This document shows, piece by piece, positions 36,674 through 46,433 of a DNA stretch of 46,439 bases (position 1 is the first letter of the stretch; each line of letters opens with the position of its first letter). The DNA is from Acetobacteraceae bacterium (lineage in GTDB: Bacteria > Pseudomonadota > Alphaproteobacteria > Acetobacterales > Acetobacteraceae). Both the position numbers and the translations under genes were made by a program. A model generated the notes under the pieces. The model ran no database searches. It was not told the DNA's origin and worked only from the letters and a program-made list of their open reading frames with translations. The stretch is from positions 1-46,439 of the forward strand of contig JAFAXA010000141.1 in NCBI GenBank assembly GCA_019241425.1. Reading direction: 5' to 3'.

Positions 36674-37393
36674 ATGTCGGCCGAGCGGCCCATTTTGATT
36701 ATCGATGATGACCGTGCGCTGCGCGAGACGTTGCGCGAGCAACTCACGGTTGATGGCGAGTTCACCGCCGCGGAAGCGGGCAGCGTCGCCGAGGCGGAGG
36801 AACTGCTGTCCGGAAAGCAGATCCGCTTCGACGCCATCATTCTGGATGTCGGCCTGCCGGACGGCGACGGCCGCGATCTGTGCCAGCGCCTCCGCCGTCA
36901 GGGCATCAAGGTTCCGATCATCATTCTCACCGGCTCCGACGAGGAGTCGGACGTGGTGCGTGGTCTGGAATCCGGCGCGAATGACTACATCGCCAAGCCG
37001 TTCCGTCTCGCCGAGTTGCTGGCGCGGGTGAGGGCGCAGCTCCGCATTTTCGAGAACAGCGAAGATGCGGTGTTCACGATCGGCCCGTACACCTTCCGGC
37101 CCTCCGCAAAGCTGCTGGAGGATGCCGGCAAGAAACGCCGGGTGCGGCTCACCGAAAAGGAAGCGGCGATCCTGAAGTTTTTGTACCGCGCCGGCATCCG
37201 CCCGGTGGCGCGGCAGATCCTGTTGAACGAAGTCTGGGGTTACAACGCGGCGGTGACGACGCACACGCTCGAGACGCATATCTACCGCTTGCGCCAGAAG
37301 ATCGAGCCGGACCCGTCCAACGCGCGGTTGCTGGTAACGGAAGGGGGCGGGTACCGGCTCAATCCGGGCGGCGTTCCGGCGATGCCGGCCTGA
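36674..37393 (+). CDS. OmpR/PhoB-family response regulator
   Basis: Receiver ILIIDDDRALRE..AIILDVGLPDGDG..ILTGSDEESDVVRGLESGANDYIAKPF, and winged helix VWGYNAAVTTHTLETHIYRLRQKIEPDPSNARLLVTEGGGYRL. Confidence 0.94.
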   Translation: MSAERPILIIDDDRALRETLREQLTVDGEFTAAEAGSVAEAEELLSGKQIRFDAIILDVGLPDGDGRDLCQRLRRQGIKVPIIILTGSDEESDVVRGLESGANDYIAKPFRLAELLARVRAQLRIFENSEDAVFTIGPYTFRPSAKLLEDAGKKRRVRLTEKEAAILKFLYRAGIRPVARQILLNEVWGYNAAVTTHTLETHIYRLRQKIEPDPSNARLLVTEGGGYRLNPGGVPAMPA

Positions 37394-37431
37394 CGATCCG
37401 CCGCGCCCGCGTTAAGTGGTAACGTTGCGAT

Positions 37432-37869
37432 TCATTCTTTCGGGCGCGGCAGAATGATCGTGGCCGCTCCCGAAAGAACCTGCGCACCGCTTTCGGCGAG
37501 CAGCGCGAACCGGTAGATCGTCCCGGCCGTATCCGCCCGATCGAGCAACGCCGTGACGGTGAGCGCGCCGAGCGCGGGATCGTCCAGCCGCTCCGTCGTC
37601 AACACGATGGATCTGAGCGCGGCGACGTAACCCGCCGGTTGCGGCTCCCCGCCCGCACGCAGCGCCCCGTGCAAGGCGGCGGCTTGCAGCCCGAACTCCG
37701 CGCCGCAGATGGCGGCCAGCCTGTCGTCGCGCCGAAGCGGGTTGCCCGGCGAGAGATGCGCCGCCGTGCGGCAGGTGATCGTCTCCGCCGACCAGGACAG
37801 CACCTCGTCGAGCAGGCACATCGCGCCCGCGTGCGGGATCAGCCCGCGGATGCGGGCGCGGTCGAACAT
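37432..37869 (-). CDS. ApeP-like 3-hydroxyacyl-ACP dehydratase (hotdog)
   Basis: IRGLIPHAGAMCLLDEVLSWSAETITCRTAAHLSPGNPLRRDDRL..GAEFGLQAAALHG. Confidence 0.82.
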   Translation of the reverse strand: MFDRARIRGLIPHAGAMCLLDEVLSWSAETITCRTAAHLSPGNPLRRDDRLAAICGAEFGLQAAALHGALRAGGEPQPAGYVAALRSIVLTTERLDDPALGALTVTALLDRADTAGTIYRFALLAESGAQVLSGAATIILPRPKE

Positions 37870-38663
37870 GGCGCGACGTCGATCTCCAGGCGGCCGTCCA
37901 GCATTTCCGCGTGCATGCGGTCCGCCTCGCCGCGGGCGATCGCTTCCAGCATGCGGAGCGAGCGAGCGGCCGCGTTGCCGGCGGCGAGTGGGCGCAGGGC
38001 GGGTAAGCGCGGCATCCGCTCCCCGCTCCCGGCCGGCTCGCCCGCGTAGCGGAGGGTCAGGTGAGGCCCGCGGCCCCCATCCGCGGCGGGCGCGAGCACC
38101 AGCGCGAAGCCGAACGTATCGCGGGTCGGATGAGTGGCATCGAGCGGAAACGGCAACGGCGCGTCGTAGACGCAGAGCAGCACGGGCGCTTGCTCCACCA
38201 CCGCTTCCGCGCCGGCCGCGAGCAGCGCCGCGCCGAACGTCGCGTCGTGGCAGCCGAGGCAGCTCGCCGATAGCTGCGAGCCGGTGCCGATCGACCAGTA
38301 TCCGGCGGCGGCATTGTGCACCGAGTTGTGGAACAGGGTCGGCGACACCTGCGGCTCGGCTTCCGCCAGCGTTCCGAGCAGCGCGTTGATCACGGCGCCG
38401 TCGCCATTGGCGGTCGCGAAGATCGAGCGGCAGCCGCCGGGCGCGATTCCGGCCGCGTGCGACGCTTCGGCGGCGACCGTCAGCGCCAGCCGGACCGCGA
38501 GCCCCGTCCGCCGCCGCTCGGTCGGCGACAGCATCGCGGGCGGTGGCGGCGGCACCGCGACCTCCGCATAGGGGCGCTCGCCGCGCAGCACCGGAACGCT
38601 GTCGGACCAGCCGGGCAGGCCGGGACCCCACAACCCGGCACCCAGCACCGCGACCCGGATCAC
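37839..38663 (-). CDS. Beta-ketoacyl synthase chain-length-factor-like protein (Ketoacyl-synt_2, ApeC-like)
   Basis: GTG start: VIRVAVLGAGLWGPGLPGW..SPTLFHNSVHNAAAGYWSIGTGSQLSASCLGCHDATFGAALLAAGAEAVV. Confidence 0.78.
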   Translation of the reverse strand: MIRVAVLGAGLWGPGLPGWSDSVPVLRGERPYAEVAVPPPPPAMLSPTERRRTGLAVRLALTVAAEASHAAGIAPGGCRSIFATANGDGAVINALLGTLAEAEPQVSPTLFHNSVHNAAAGYWSIGTGSQLSASCLGCHDATFGAALLAAGAEAVVEQAPVLLCVYDAPLPFPLDATHPTRDTFGFALVLAPAADGGRGPHLTLRYAGEPAGSGERMPRLPALRPLAAGNAAARSLRMLEAIARGEADRMHAEMLDGRLEIDVAPCSTAPASAG

Positions 38664-39835
38664 GAAGCCGCCCCGAAGATCAGGCTGCAATTGCTGCCGC
38701 CGAAGCCGAACGAATTGCTCATCACCCGCCGCACCGGACCACCCGCGTTGGCGGTGACGATCCGCGCGCCGAAAGCCTGGTCCACCGTCTCGACGCCGAG
38801 GCACCCCGGCACCAAGCCGTGCCGCAGGCATAGCAACGCGACGGCCGCTTCCAGCACGCCTGCCGCGCCCAGCGTGTGGCCGGACCAGCCCTTGGTGGAG
38901 CTGCACGGGGTCGCGGCCCCGAACACCGCCTGCATCGCCCGGTCTTCCATTGCGTCGTTGGCGCGCGTTCCGGTGCCGTGCAGGTTCACGTAGTCGATGG
39001 CCGCCGGACGCAAGCCGGCGCGCGACAACGCCCCGCGCATGGCGGCGATCGCGCCGGCCGCTTCCGGATGCGGCGCCGACATGTGGTGGCCGTCGCTGCT
39101 CACGCCGTAGCCGAGCAGGCGCGGCCCGGCGCCGTCGCGCTCCAGCAGCATGAACCCGGCCGCTTCGCCGATCGAAAGGCCGCTCCGTTCGGCGTCGCAG
39201 GGGCGGCACGGTACCGGCGAGATCAGCTCCAACGCCGCGAAGCCGCGCAGCGTCATGCGGCAAAGCGTGTCGGCGCCGCCGACCACCACCGCATCGCAGA
39301 TGCCGGTTCGCAGCAGATGATCGGCGTCGACGAACGCGCGGCCGCTGGACGCGCACGCCGTCGAAACGACGAGCGCCGGCCCGCGCAAGCCGAGCGCCGC
39401 CCGCACGAAGCACCCGAGCGAATACATGTCGTGCGAACCTTCGGCGTTGAAATCGCGCGGCAACGCGCCGGTCGCCGCGTCCCGCCGCCGGTACGCTTCC
39501 TCGCTCGACAGAATGCCGGAGGTGCTGGTGCCGACCACCACCCCGATGCGGTCATCGCCGTAGCGCGACCGCGCGCGGGCGACCGCTTCGGCGAACCCGT
39601 CCGTTTCCAGTGCAAGCTGCGCCAGCCGGTTGTTGCGGCAATCGAAGAACGCGAGCGGCGCCGGCAAGACGCGGCTCTCCAGGCCCGGCACGCGCCCGAC
39701 ATAGCCGATCGTCACGCCCCCGAAATCGCACGGCACCAGGCCCGAGCGCCGGTCGCGCAGCGCATCGAAGGTTGCATGGAGGCCGCGGCCGATCGCGCTT
39801 ACGACGGTGCAGGCGGTGATCGTCAGCGATGACAT
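38660..39835 (-). CDS. Beta-ketoacyl-ACP synthase (ApeO-like)
   Basis: VVSTACASSGRAF (Cys), NLHGTGTRANDAMEDRAM (His), SSTKGWSGHTLGAAGVLEAAVALL (Lys/His), SNSFGFGGSNCSLIF. Confidence 0.92.
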   Translation of the reverse strand: MSSLTITACTVVSAIGRGLHATFDALRDRRSGLVPCDFGGVTIGYVGRVPGLESRVLPAPLAFFDCRNNRLAQLALETDGFAEAVARARSRYGDDRIGVVVGTSTSGILSSEEAYRRRDAATGALPRDFNAEGSHDMYSLGCFVRAALGLRGPALVVSTACASSGRAFVDADHLLRTGICDAVVVGGADTLCRMTLRGFAALELISPVPCRPCDAERSGLSIGEAAGFMLLERDGAGPRLLGYGVSSDGHHMSAPHPEAAGAIAAMRGALSRAGLRPAAIDYVNLHGTGTRANDAMEDRAMQAVFGAATPCSSTKGWSGHTLGAAGVLEAAVALLCLRHGLVPGCLGVETVDQAFGARIVTANAGGPVRRVMSNSFGFGGSNCSLIFGAAS

Positions 39836-39839
39836 CCGG

Positions 39840-42188
39840 TCAGATAGCACGACGCCCAGGTTTCGGACCCGCGAACAGAAACGCAAAGATGATGGCGGAA
39901 ACGGCGCCGATCACGACGGTGATGCCGATCTGGCGCAGCAACGGCGTTCGGCAAGTCGCGAGCAGGCCGAACGTCGTGATGGCCACAAGATTGCAGATGA
40001 CGAGCGTGCGGAGCGTCCGCGCCCGTTCCTCATCGTCCAACTGAGGACGGGCGAAGAACAGCGCGTAATCGAGCCCGACACCGGCTGCGAACTGGAGGGC
40101 GACGATGTTGATCATCGTCAGCCGGATATCGAAGGCGCGCAGGCAGGCCAAGGTCACCAGCCCGGCGGCGAGGATCGAGGCGATGATGCGGGCGACCCGC
40201 CACGGATCACGGGTGCCGGCCAGCAACACGCACACGGCGATCGCGCCGCCCGCCGCGAACCATCGCCAGGCGATTTCCGTGTATTGCGCGACGATCGCGC
40301 CCGCTTCGGCCCCGGTGTCGACCCATGCCACGCCCTCGCCCTGGAGAGCCGCCCGGAGCTTGGCCGCGTCGCGCAGGTCGCTGGGCACCACCAAGCCCGC
40401 CCAGCCGCCGCCATCGACCGGCATCAGCAGCGCGTGCACGCGAGCGGCGATCCGCCCATTTCCGACATCCCCTGGACCGACCGGGGGGAGCGTCCGGCTC
40501 CGTTCCACGTCGTCGAGAAAGGGCCGGAACGCGTCCTCCCGGTATGGCAGTCCCGCCCTGGCTAAGGCGACCCGCCTGGCGAGGTCGTCCGGCGCGGGGA
40601 GGGCGGCTTGCCGCGCTTGCTGGGTAGCGACGCTCGGCAGCAGCCGGGCCGCGATCTCGCTGCCGCCGATCGCGCCCTCGGCCCGCAAGCGGTCGAGCAG
40701 CGGCAGCAGCGCCTCCTCCCGACGGAGCACGGCTTCGGCGTCGGCCCCCCGAACCAAGCCCGCAACCCCCGCGTCCGGCGCGCCGAGTTCCGCTCTGAGC
40801 GTGGCGTCGGCGGCGAGCATCGCTTGCGGCACCGGGCTCAGCGCCGTCAGGTCGGTTTCCCAGCGCAGCCCCCCGGCCCAGGCCAGATAGAGCGCCGCCG
40901 CCGCGCAGACCGCGACGCCGATGCCGCGCCCGGCCCGCAAACGCTCGACCGCGAGAATGCCCGCTGGATTGTCGAGCGCCACCGGCGCCAGGTCGGCCGC
41001 CACGATCAGCCGCGGCAACAGCCAGCGCGTGGCGGCGGCGGCGACCAGGATGCCGACGACGGAGAACAGCCCCAGTTGCGCCAGCCCCGGAAAGCCGGAG
41101 AACAACATGCCCGTCAGGCCGAGGCTCGCGGTCGCGACCGCCAGCGCGAAGGCCTGGCCGATCCTCCGCAGCGTGCCGGCGGCGGCCTCGCCGCGCTTGC
41201 GGTGGCCGATCAACAGCACCGGGTAGTCGACCGTGACGCCGAGCATGGTGATGCCGAAGCCGAGCGCGACGCCATGCACGAAGCCGAACGCCGCCTGCAC
41301 CGCGAGTGCGGCGGCGGCAATGCCGAGCAACACCGGCACGGCGATCGCCGCGATCACCCAAGGGGAGCGGAAGCGCCAGAGCAGCAAGGCGACCACCAGC
41401 ACCGTCGAGATCACCGACAAGCGCTCCACGTCGCCGCGGATCGCCGCGGCGGCGTCGCGGGCAAACACCGGCGGGCCGGTCGCGAGCAGGGTTGCGGACC
41501 CGGGCCTGGCGGCGGCGAACGCAGCGTCGATCGCGGCGACCGCCGCCCCTTGGCCCGCGATATCCAGCCCGCCCGCGCGCGTCGCCGCCAGCAGCAGGGC
41601 GCGGTTGCGGCCGGCGGCGAACCAGAAGCCCTCCTCGCTGCGCACCGAACTCGCCCCGGCCCAGGCTTCGGCGAGCGCCGGAAAGGCGCCGGTCGGGTCG
41701 CTGAGGCCGAACCGCGCGCCCAAAGCCGACGCCGAGGATTGCAACACTTGCAGCACCTTGCCGAAATCCGTTCGCAGCGCCGGGACCGCGAAGGCCGCCT
41801 CGGTCACGGCCGGGGACAGCAGGTAACGGTTGCGGAACAGCAACGCCGTGTCGGGGTCGTCCGGTCCCGGCTGCTCCCCATTCTCCACCAGCGCGAACAG
41901 GCCCGAGTGGTCGAGCGATCGCTTCATCGCCCGGCTGATGCGCGCCAGTTCGGTCGGGTCGGGGCCGTCTATGCCGAGCAGAATGAGGCCGGTCGCCGGT
42001 CCCGTCCGGATCTGATCGAGCACGAAGCGGGCCGGTTCGGTGCCGCCGCGCGGCAGCAGGTCGGCCATGTCGGTGCGGATGTCGATGCGGGTGAGAACGA
42101 GCGCGAGCAGCAGACATGACAGCGCGAGCGTGACGGCGATCGGCCAGCCGTGCCGGAGCGCCGGCCGGCGGCGGTTCAGCCCGGTCAA
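39840..42188 (-). CDS. MMPL/RND-type lipid exporter (ApeM-like)
   Basis: Two repeated TM blocks, FGFVHGVALGFGITMLGVTVDYPVLLIGHRKRGEAAAGTLRRIGQAF; probable TTG start overlapping the upstream stop. Confidence 0.85.
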   Translation of the reverse strand: MTGLNRRRPALRHGWPIAVTLALSCLLLALVLTRIDIRTDMADLLPRGGTEPARFVLDQIRTGPATGLILLGIDGPDPTELARISRAMKRSLDHSGLFALVENGEQPGPDDPDTALLFRNRYLLSPAVTEAAFAVPALRTDFGKVLQVLQSSASALGARFGLSDPTGAFPALAEAWAGASSVRSEEGFWFAAGRNRALLLAATRAGGLDIAGQGAAVAAIDAAFAAARPGSATLLATGPPVFARDAAAAIRGDVERLSVISTVLVVALLLWRFRSPWVIAAIAVPVLLGIAAAALAVQAAFGFVHGVALGFGITMLGVTVDYPVLLIGHRKRGEAAAGTLRRIGQAFALAVATASLGLTGMLFSGFPGLAQLGLFSVVGILVAAAATRWLLPRLIVAADLAPVALDNPAGILAVERLRAGRGIGVAVCAAAALYLAWAGGLRWETDLTALSPVPQAMLAADATLRAELGAPDAGVAGLVRGADAEAVLRREEALLPLLDRLRAEGAIGGSEIAARLLPSVATQQARQAALPAPDDLARRVALARAGLPYREDAFRPFLDDVERSRTLPPVGPGDVGNGRIAARVHALLMPVDGGGWAGLVVPSDLRDAAKLRAALQGEGVAWVDTGAEAGAIVAQYTEIAWRWFAAGGAIAVCVLLAGTRDPWRVARIIASILAAGLVTLACLRAFDIRLTMINIVALQFAAGVGLDYALFFARPQLDDEERARTLRTLVICNLVAITTFGLLATCRTPLLRQIGITVVIGAVSAIIFAFLFAGPKPGRRAI

Positions 42189-42787
42189 GGCTGCGGGGTG
42201 ATCGTCATCACCGAACGGTCGCCGTTCGCCTGCGTGATGTCGACGCGCTGAACGTCGGTGTTCCGGCCCGCGATCGCGACCGCCCGCACGAGCGCCGCCA
42301 CCCGCGCGTCCGCCGGCCGGAGCGTCAATTGCCACGCGCCGACACTGCCCTCCATCGTCACCGCGTAGTTCCGCCGCAGCGCGGCCAGGTCGCCGGCCAG
42401 CGTTCCGCGCACCGCCTCGACGAGTGCCGCGACTTCGGGATGGGCGTCGAGATCGACGCTGCGCGGCGGCTCGTCCCCCATGGTGATGGCCAGGCGCGAG
42501 CCGTCCACCACGATCGTCTCGGCGGCGGGCGGAAAGGTGATCTTCTCCAAGCGGGACGGGCGGCGGAACAGCAGGCGGCCATTGGTGTGGAGGACCGTCG
42601 TCAAGGCCCCGATCGTCTTGTCCTCCTGGAAAGTCGCCCGCCTTTCCGGCACCGCCGCCAGCCGGGTCATCAGCGCGTCAAGGGGCGAGGACTGGGGAAG
42701 AGCCGGGACGGGCAGCGCCGTCCAGATCGCGAGCGCGAGCCCCGCCTGCCGGTATCGCTTTCGCCGGATGTCGCGCCCAGAAGTCAT
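42185..42787 (-). CDS. LolA-like outer-membrane lipoprotein carrier (ApeL-like)
   Basis: LDALMTRLAAVPERRATFQEDKTIGALTTVLHTNGRLLFRRPSRLEKITFPPAAETIVVDGSRLAI. Confidence 0.85.
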   Translation of the reverse strand: MTSGRDIRRKRYRQAGLALAIWTALPVPALPQSSPLDALMTRLAAVPERRATFQEDKTIGALTTVLHTNGRLLFRRPSRLEKITFPPAAETIVVDGSRLAITMGDEPPRSVDLDAHPEVAALVEAVRGTLAGDLAALRRNYAVTMEGSVGAWQLTLRPADARVAALVRAVAIAGRNTDVQRVDITQANGDRSVMTITPQP

Positions 42788-43658
42788 AGAAGTTGAACCA
42801 ATTGTAGGGGTTTTGCCGGCACTGCGCCTCGAGCCGTCCGGCATAGCGCCCGGCCAAGTCCCGTAGCGCCGCGGCGCGATCGCCGGCCGGCAATACGACG
42901 TGCTCGGCGAAGGGCTCGAACCGCACCTCGTAGTGCCGGTTGCCCTTCCTGATCCCGAAGAACAACACAACGGGCACGCCGAGCGCGCCGGCGAGCGTGA
43001 ACGGGCCGGTGGGGAAGGGCGCCTGCTCGCCGAGAAAGGGAACGGCGGCCGCCTTGCGGTCGCACGCGGTGCGGTCGGCGAGGATGCCGACGATCTCGCC
43101 GCGTTCGATGCAGTCGCGCACCCGGAGCATCGAATCGGGCGTGCCGATTTCGATGATGTCCTCCCGCAAGCGCGGGTCCAGCCGATCCATGATCTGCGAA
43201 TACGCGCCGGCATTGGCGCGAAACATCAACGCGTTGACCCGCACCGGCGCGTTCCGCCCAAAGGCGCGCAGCGCTTCGAAGCTGCCGAAATGCGCGCCGA
43301 ACAGCACGCAGCCGCCCCCGCCGCTGGTCGCCGCGAGAAGGTGGTCGAGCCCGGTGACCTCGATCCGGAAGCGGTCGAGCCGCCCCGCGAGCAGGAAAAT
43401 GCGGTCGAGCAGCACGCAGGCGAAGGTGAAGATGTGGCGGAACACGTCGGCGGCAGTGGCCGGGCGGCCGAGCGCGCGGTCCAGATAGCGCCGGGATGCG
43501 CCGCGCGCGCCGCCGGAGAAACAGAAGAAATAGGCGCTGATCGGAAACAGCAGCAGGAACCCGACCGGCCAGCCCAGCCGCAAACTGAGCCAGCTCATGA
43601 AACGGATCAGGGCGCCGCTGCCCCGTTCCCGCTTACGGCTCCAGGAGCTTTCGGTCAT
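42678..43658 (-). CDS. LPLAT/LpxL-like acyltransferase
   Basis: GGCVLFGAHFGSFEALRAFGRN (H-x4-E-like) ..GILADRTACDRKAAAVPFLGEQAPFPTGPFTLAGALGVPVVLFFGIRKGNRHYEV. Confidence 0.85.
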   Translation of the reverse strand: MTESSWSRKRERGSGALIRFMSWLSLRLGWPVGFLLLFPISAYFFCFSGGARGASRRYLDRALGRPATAADVFRHIFTFACVLLDRIFLLAGRLDRFRIEVTGLDHLLAATSGGGGCVLFGAHFGSFEALRAFGRNAPVRVNALMFRANAGAYSQIMDRLDPRLREDIIEIGTPDSMLRVRDCIERGEIVGILADRTACDRKAAAVPFLGEQAPFPTGPFTLAGALGVPVVLFFGIRKGNRHYEVRFEPFAEHVVLPAGDRAAALRDLAGRYAGRLEAQCRQNPYNWFNFYDFWARHPAKAIPAGGARARDLDGAARPGSSPVLAP

Positions 43659-43966
43659 GCCGCGCATAGGCGGGCCTGTCCGCGAAAGACGGCCCGGTCC
43701 CCGACGCTCGCGCGGAAGCCGATGCGATCCGGGGCTGATTCCGACCATTCGACGCTCACGCTCTCCTCCGGCAGCACCGGGCTCAGAAACTTCACGCTCT
43801 CCAGCGTGGCGATCCGCTGATCCGGCCGGGTCGCCAGAATAAGCGCGAAGGCGTGGTCCAGCAGCACGACGCCGGGCACGACCGGGCGGCCGGGAAAGTG
43901 GCCCGGCAGACAAGCGTGATCGGCCGGCACGGCAAACGGCGCCCGCAAGGGGGACGGCGCGCTCAC
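43655..43966 (-). CDS. ApeI-like 3-hydroxyacyl-ACP dehydratase (hotdog, 103 aa)
   Basis: VSAPSPLRAPFAVPADHACLPGHFPGRPVVPGVVLLDHAFALIL..SVKFLSPVLPEESVSVEW; GTG start overlapping the upstream stop (GTGA). Confidence 0.8.
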   Translation of the reverse strand: MSAPSPLRAPFAVPADHACLPGHFPGRPVVPGVVLLDHAFALILATRPDQRIATLESVKFLSPVLPEESVSVEWSESAPDRIGFRASVGDRAVFRGQARLCAA

Positions 43967-45327
43967 TCCGCCCCGGCCAGCCGGTCGTGGAGGGCCCGGG
44001 CGGCGTCCGCCGTGATCTTGCCGACGTCGTTGCGCGGCAGTTCCCCGACCGCCACCAGCCGGCGGGGCAGGAACACGGGGTCGATCCGTTCGCGCAGTTC
44101 CGCGAGCAGGGCTTCGGGATCGCGCCCCGGCGCGACCACGAACGCCGCCAGGCGCGCGTTCGGCCGCTGCTCCTGATCGTCCGGGGCCACGAACACGCCG
44201 TCCAGCACGCCCTCCAGCCCGGTCAGGATGCGGCTGAGACCGGCGAGCGACGCCCGCCGGCCGCCGAGCTTGATGAGGTCGGTGCGCCGCCCGAGCAGGC
44301 GGAAGCGCGTGCCGTCCAGCGCTTCGATGTGATCGCTGAGTGCGAACGGCACCGCATGCGGCGCCGTCACCAGCGGCTCCGGCTCCGACGGCGAGGCGCT
44401 GAGCCGCACGCGCGGATAGGCCCGCCAGATGTCCCCCTCGACCGTGCGGCGGCTGGCGATGGACCCGACCTCCGTCGCGCCGAATATCTCCTCGACCTGG
44501 GTGTTCCACCCCCGCTCGGCGGTTGCCGCGAGATCCGCAAACAGCGGCGCGGTCGCGGAAATGACGCGCTCCAGTCGCGGCAGCGCCAGCCCGGATTCCA
44601 GCAGCGCGCGGATTTGCAGGGGCGTCGTGACCAGAACGCGCGGTTCCGGCATCTCGGCGAGCGCCGCCCGCACATCCGCCGGGTAGAAGCTGTCGCCGCA
44701 CCAGGCCGCCGCATGGGCATGCCAGGGCAGCAGGACGGTCGTCTCGAACCCGTACATATGCTGCGGCGGCACCATGCCGACGACCGAGGCGGGAGCGCTT
44801 CGCGTCATCCCGAAGCGGCGCCCGGCATCCTCGCTGCGAGTCGCGAGCTGCCCCCAGGACTTCCTGTGACCGACGGGCTCGCCCGTGCTGCCCGAAGTGA
44901 ACACGATCGCCGCGAGATGCCCGGCCGGGATCATGGGGTTGGCCGCTTCGCCCCCGGACGGGCCGGTGCCCGGCCGCAGCGTCCGATGCGGCAGCGGGCT
45001 TGCGACCGCCGGATCATCGGCGAAGGAGCAAAGGCCGGGGTAGCGCTCGGCGAGCCGCCGCAAGCCGACCGGCGAGCGATCGGTCGTGAGCAGGCTCACC
45101 TGGCCGCGCAGAATGGCGGCGGCGATGCCGACGGCGAAGGCGAAGCGGTCCCGGCACAGATTGACGATGTTGGCGCCGGGCGGCAGTGCCGCGGCGAGGT
45201 CGTGCGCCGCCCGCAGGAACTCGGCGGCGTTGACGTCGCGGCCCGGCAGGCGGAACAGCACGGCGTCCGGCGAGCGGCCCACCAGGGGGTATGAAGCCGG
45301 ATGCGTCACGACTGCGGCTCGGGCCAC
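43963..45327 (-). CDS. Acyl-adenylating ligase (ApeH-like AMP-binding enzyme)
   Basis: AAIVFTSGSTGEPVGHRKSWGQL, EEIFGATEVGSIASR, LLGRRTDLIKLGGRRAS, catalytic-Lys region LPRNDVGKITADAARAL. Confidence 0.88.
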   Translation of the reverse strand: MARAAVVTHPASYPLVGRSPDAVLFRLPGRDVNAAEFLRAAHDLAAALPPGANIVNLCRDRFAFAVGIAAAILRGQVSLLTTDRSPVGLRRLAERYPGLCSFADDPAVASPLPHRTLRPGTGPSGGEAANPMIPAGHLAAIVFTSGSTGEPVGHRKSWGQLATRSEDAGRRFGMTRSAPASVVGMVPPQHMYGFETTVLLPWHAHAAAWCGDSFYPADVRAALAEMPEPRVLVTTPLQIRALLESGLALPRLERVISATAPLFADLAATAERGWNTQVEEIFGATEVGSIASRRTVEGDIWRAYPRVRLSASPSEPEPLVTAPHAVPFALSDHIEALDGTRFRLLGRRTDLIKLGGRRASLAGLSRILTGLEGVLDGVFVAPDDQEQRPNARLAAFVVAPGRDPEALLAELRERIDPVFLPRRLVAVGELPRNDVGKITADAARALHDRLAGAE

Positions 45328-45360
45328 GGCGCGGCCGTGCGGCGGGGCGAAGCCATCGCC

Positions 45361-45630
45361 TCAGCGGGTCCGGTGCGCTTCGATATGACCGGTGAGGGTG
45401 CGCAGGGACGCGAATATCCGCGGGTTGCGCGCATCGTCCGACTTCAGATCGACGCCGTAGGTTCGCGACAGCGCGAGGGCGAGTTCGAGCGCGTCGATCG
45501 AATCGAGGCCGAGGCCCTCGCCGAACAGGGGCGCGTCAGGTGCGATCTCATCCGCGGTCATTTCCAGATGCAAAGCATCGACGATGAGCTGCGCCACCTC
45601 GTGTTCGGTCGTCTCGATCTGTGCGGTCAT
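45361..45630 (-). CDS. Acyl carrier protein (ApeE/F-like)
   Basis: 89 aa; phosphopantetheine site GLGLDSIDALELALALSRTYGV. Confidence 0.92.
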   Translation of the reverse strand: MTAQIETTEHEVAQLIVDALHLEMTADEIAPDAPLFGEGLGLDSIDALELALALSRTYGVDLKSDDARNPRIFASLRTLTGHIEAHRTR

Positions 45631-45866
45631 GAGGCTCCGTCGGGCTAATTCGGCGAGCCCGCAGGCTAGCGACCAGGATTTGAGACTACCTGAAGGATTT
45701 TTTGCCGCGCAACCCTTGGCACCGTGCGTTCACGCGCATGACTCGCGTGCCGATTGCGGGTGACGGTCGTACCCGGCCGCCCCTTGTCACGCGGCCCGTC
45801 TTGCCCGATCTAAGGCCGAGATCGGACCGCCACGGTCCAGTTTCCTCCGGCAGCACAGGTCGCAGC

Positions 45867-46433
45867 ATGTATATCGAAACGGAAGGCACGCCCAATCCGG
45901 CGACATTGAAGTTCCTGCCCGGTTCCGTGGTGATGGGAGCGGCCACCGCCGATTTCGCGAGCCGCGCCTCGGCCGCGCGAAGCCCGCTCGCCAGCGCCAT
46001 CTTCGACCTGCCGGGCGTCGCGCGGGTGTTCTTCGGCAGCGACTTCGTCACCGTGACCAAGACGGATGAGACGAGCTGGGCCGCGCTGAAGCCGCAGGTG
46101 CTCGGTGCGCTTGTCGAGCATTTCGTCGCCGGCCGGCCGCTGGTCGAGGGCGGCGACGCGGATTCCGGCGCCGAAGAGGAGGAGGTCGCGCCGGAGGACG
46201 AGGAGATCGTGGCTCAGATCAAGGACTTGCTGGACACACGGGTGCGGCCTGCGGTCGCGGGCGATGGCGGCGACATCGTGTTCCGGGGCTATCGGGAGGG
46301 CGTGGTCCGGCTGCATATGCAGGGCGCGTGCAGCGGCTGCCCGTCCAGCCGCGCGACCTTGAAGCACGGCATCGAGAACATGCTCCGCCATTACGTGCCG
46401 GAGGTGGTCGCGGTCGAGCAGGTCGATCTCTGA
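45867..46433 (+). CDS. nfuA: NifU family Fe-S scaffold protein (NfuA-like)
   Basis: MYIETEGTPNPATLKFLPGSVVM..; C-terminal VRPAVAGDGGDIVFRGYREGVVRLHMQGACSGCPSSRATLKHGIENMLRHYVPEV (CxxC). Confidence 0.95.
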   Translation: MYIETEGTPNPATLKFLPGSVVMGAATADFASRASAARSPLASAIFDLPGVARVFFGSDFVTVTKTDETSWAALKPQVLGALVEHFVAGRPLVEGGDADSGAEEEEVAPEDEEIVAQIKDLLDTRVRPAVAGDGGDIVFRGYREGVVRLHMQGACSGCPSSRATLKHGIENMLRHYVPEVVAVEQVDL

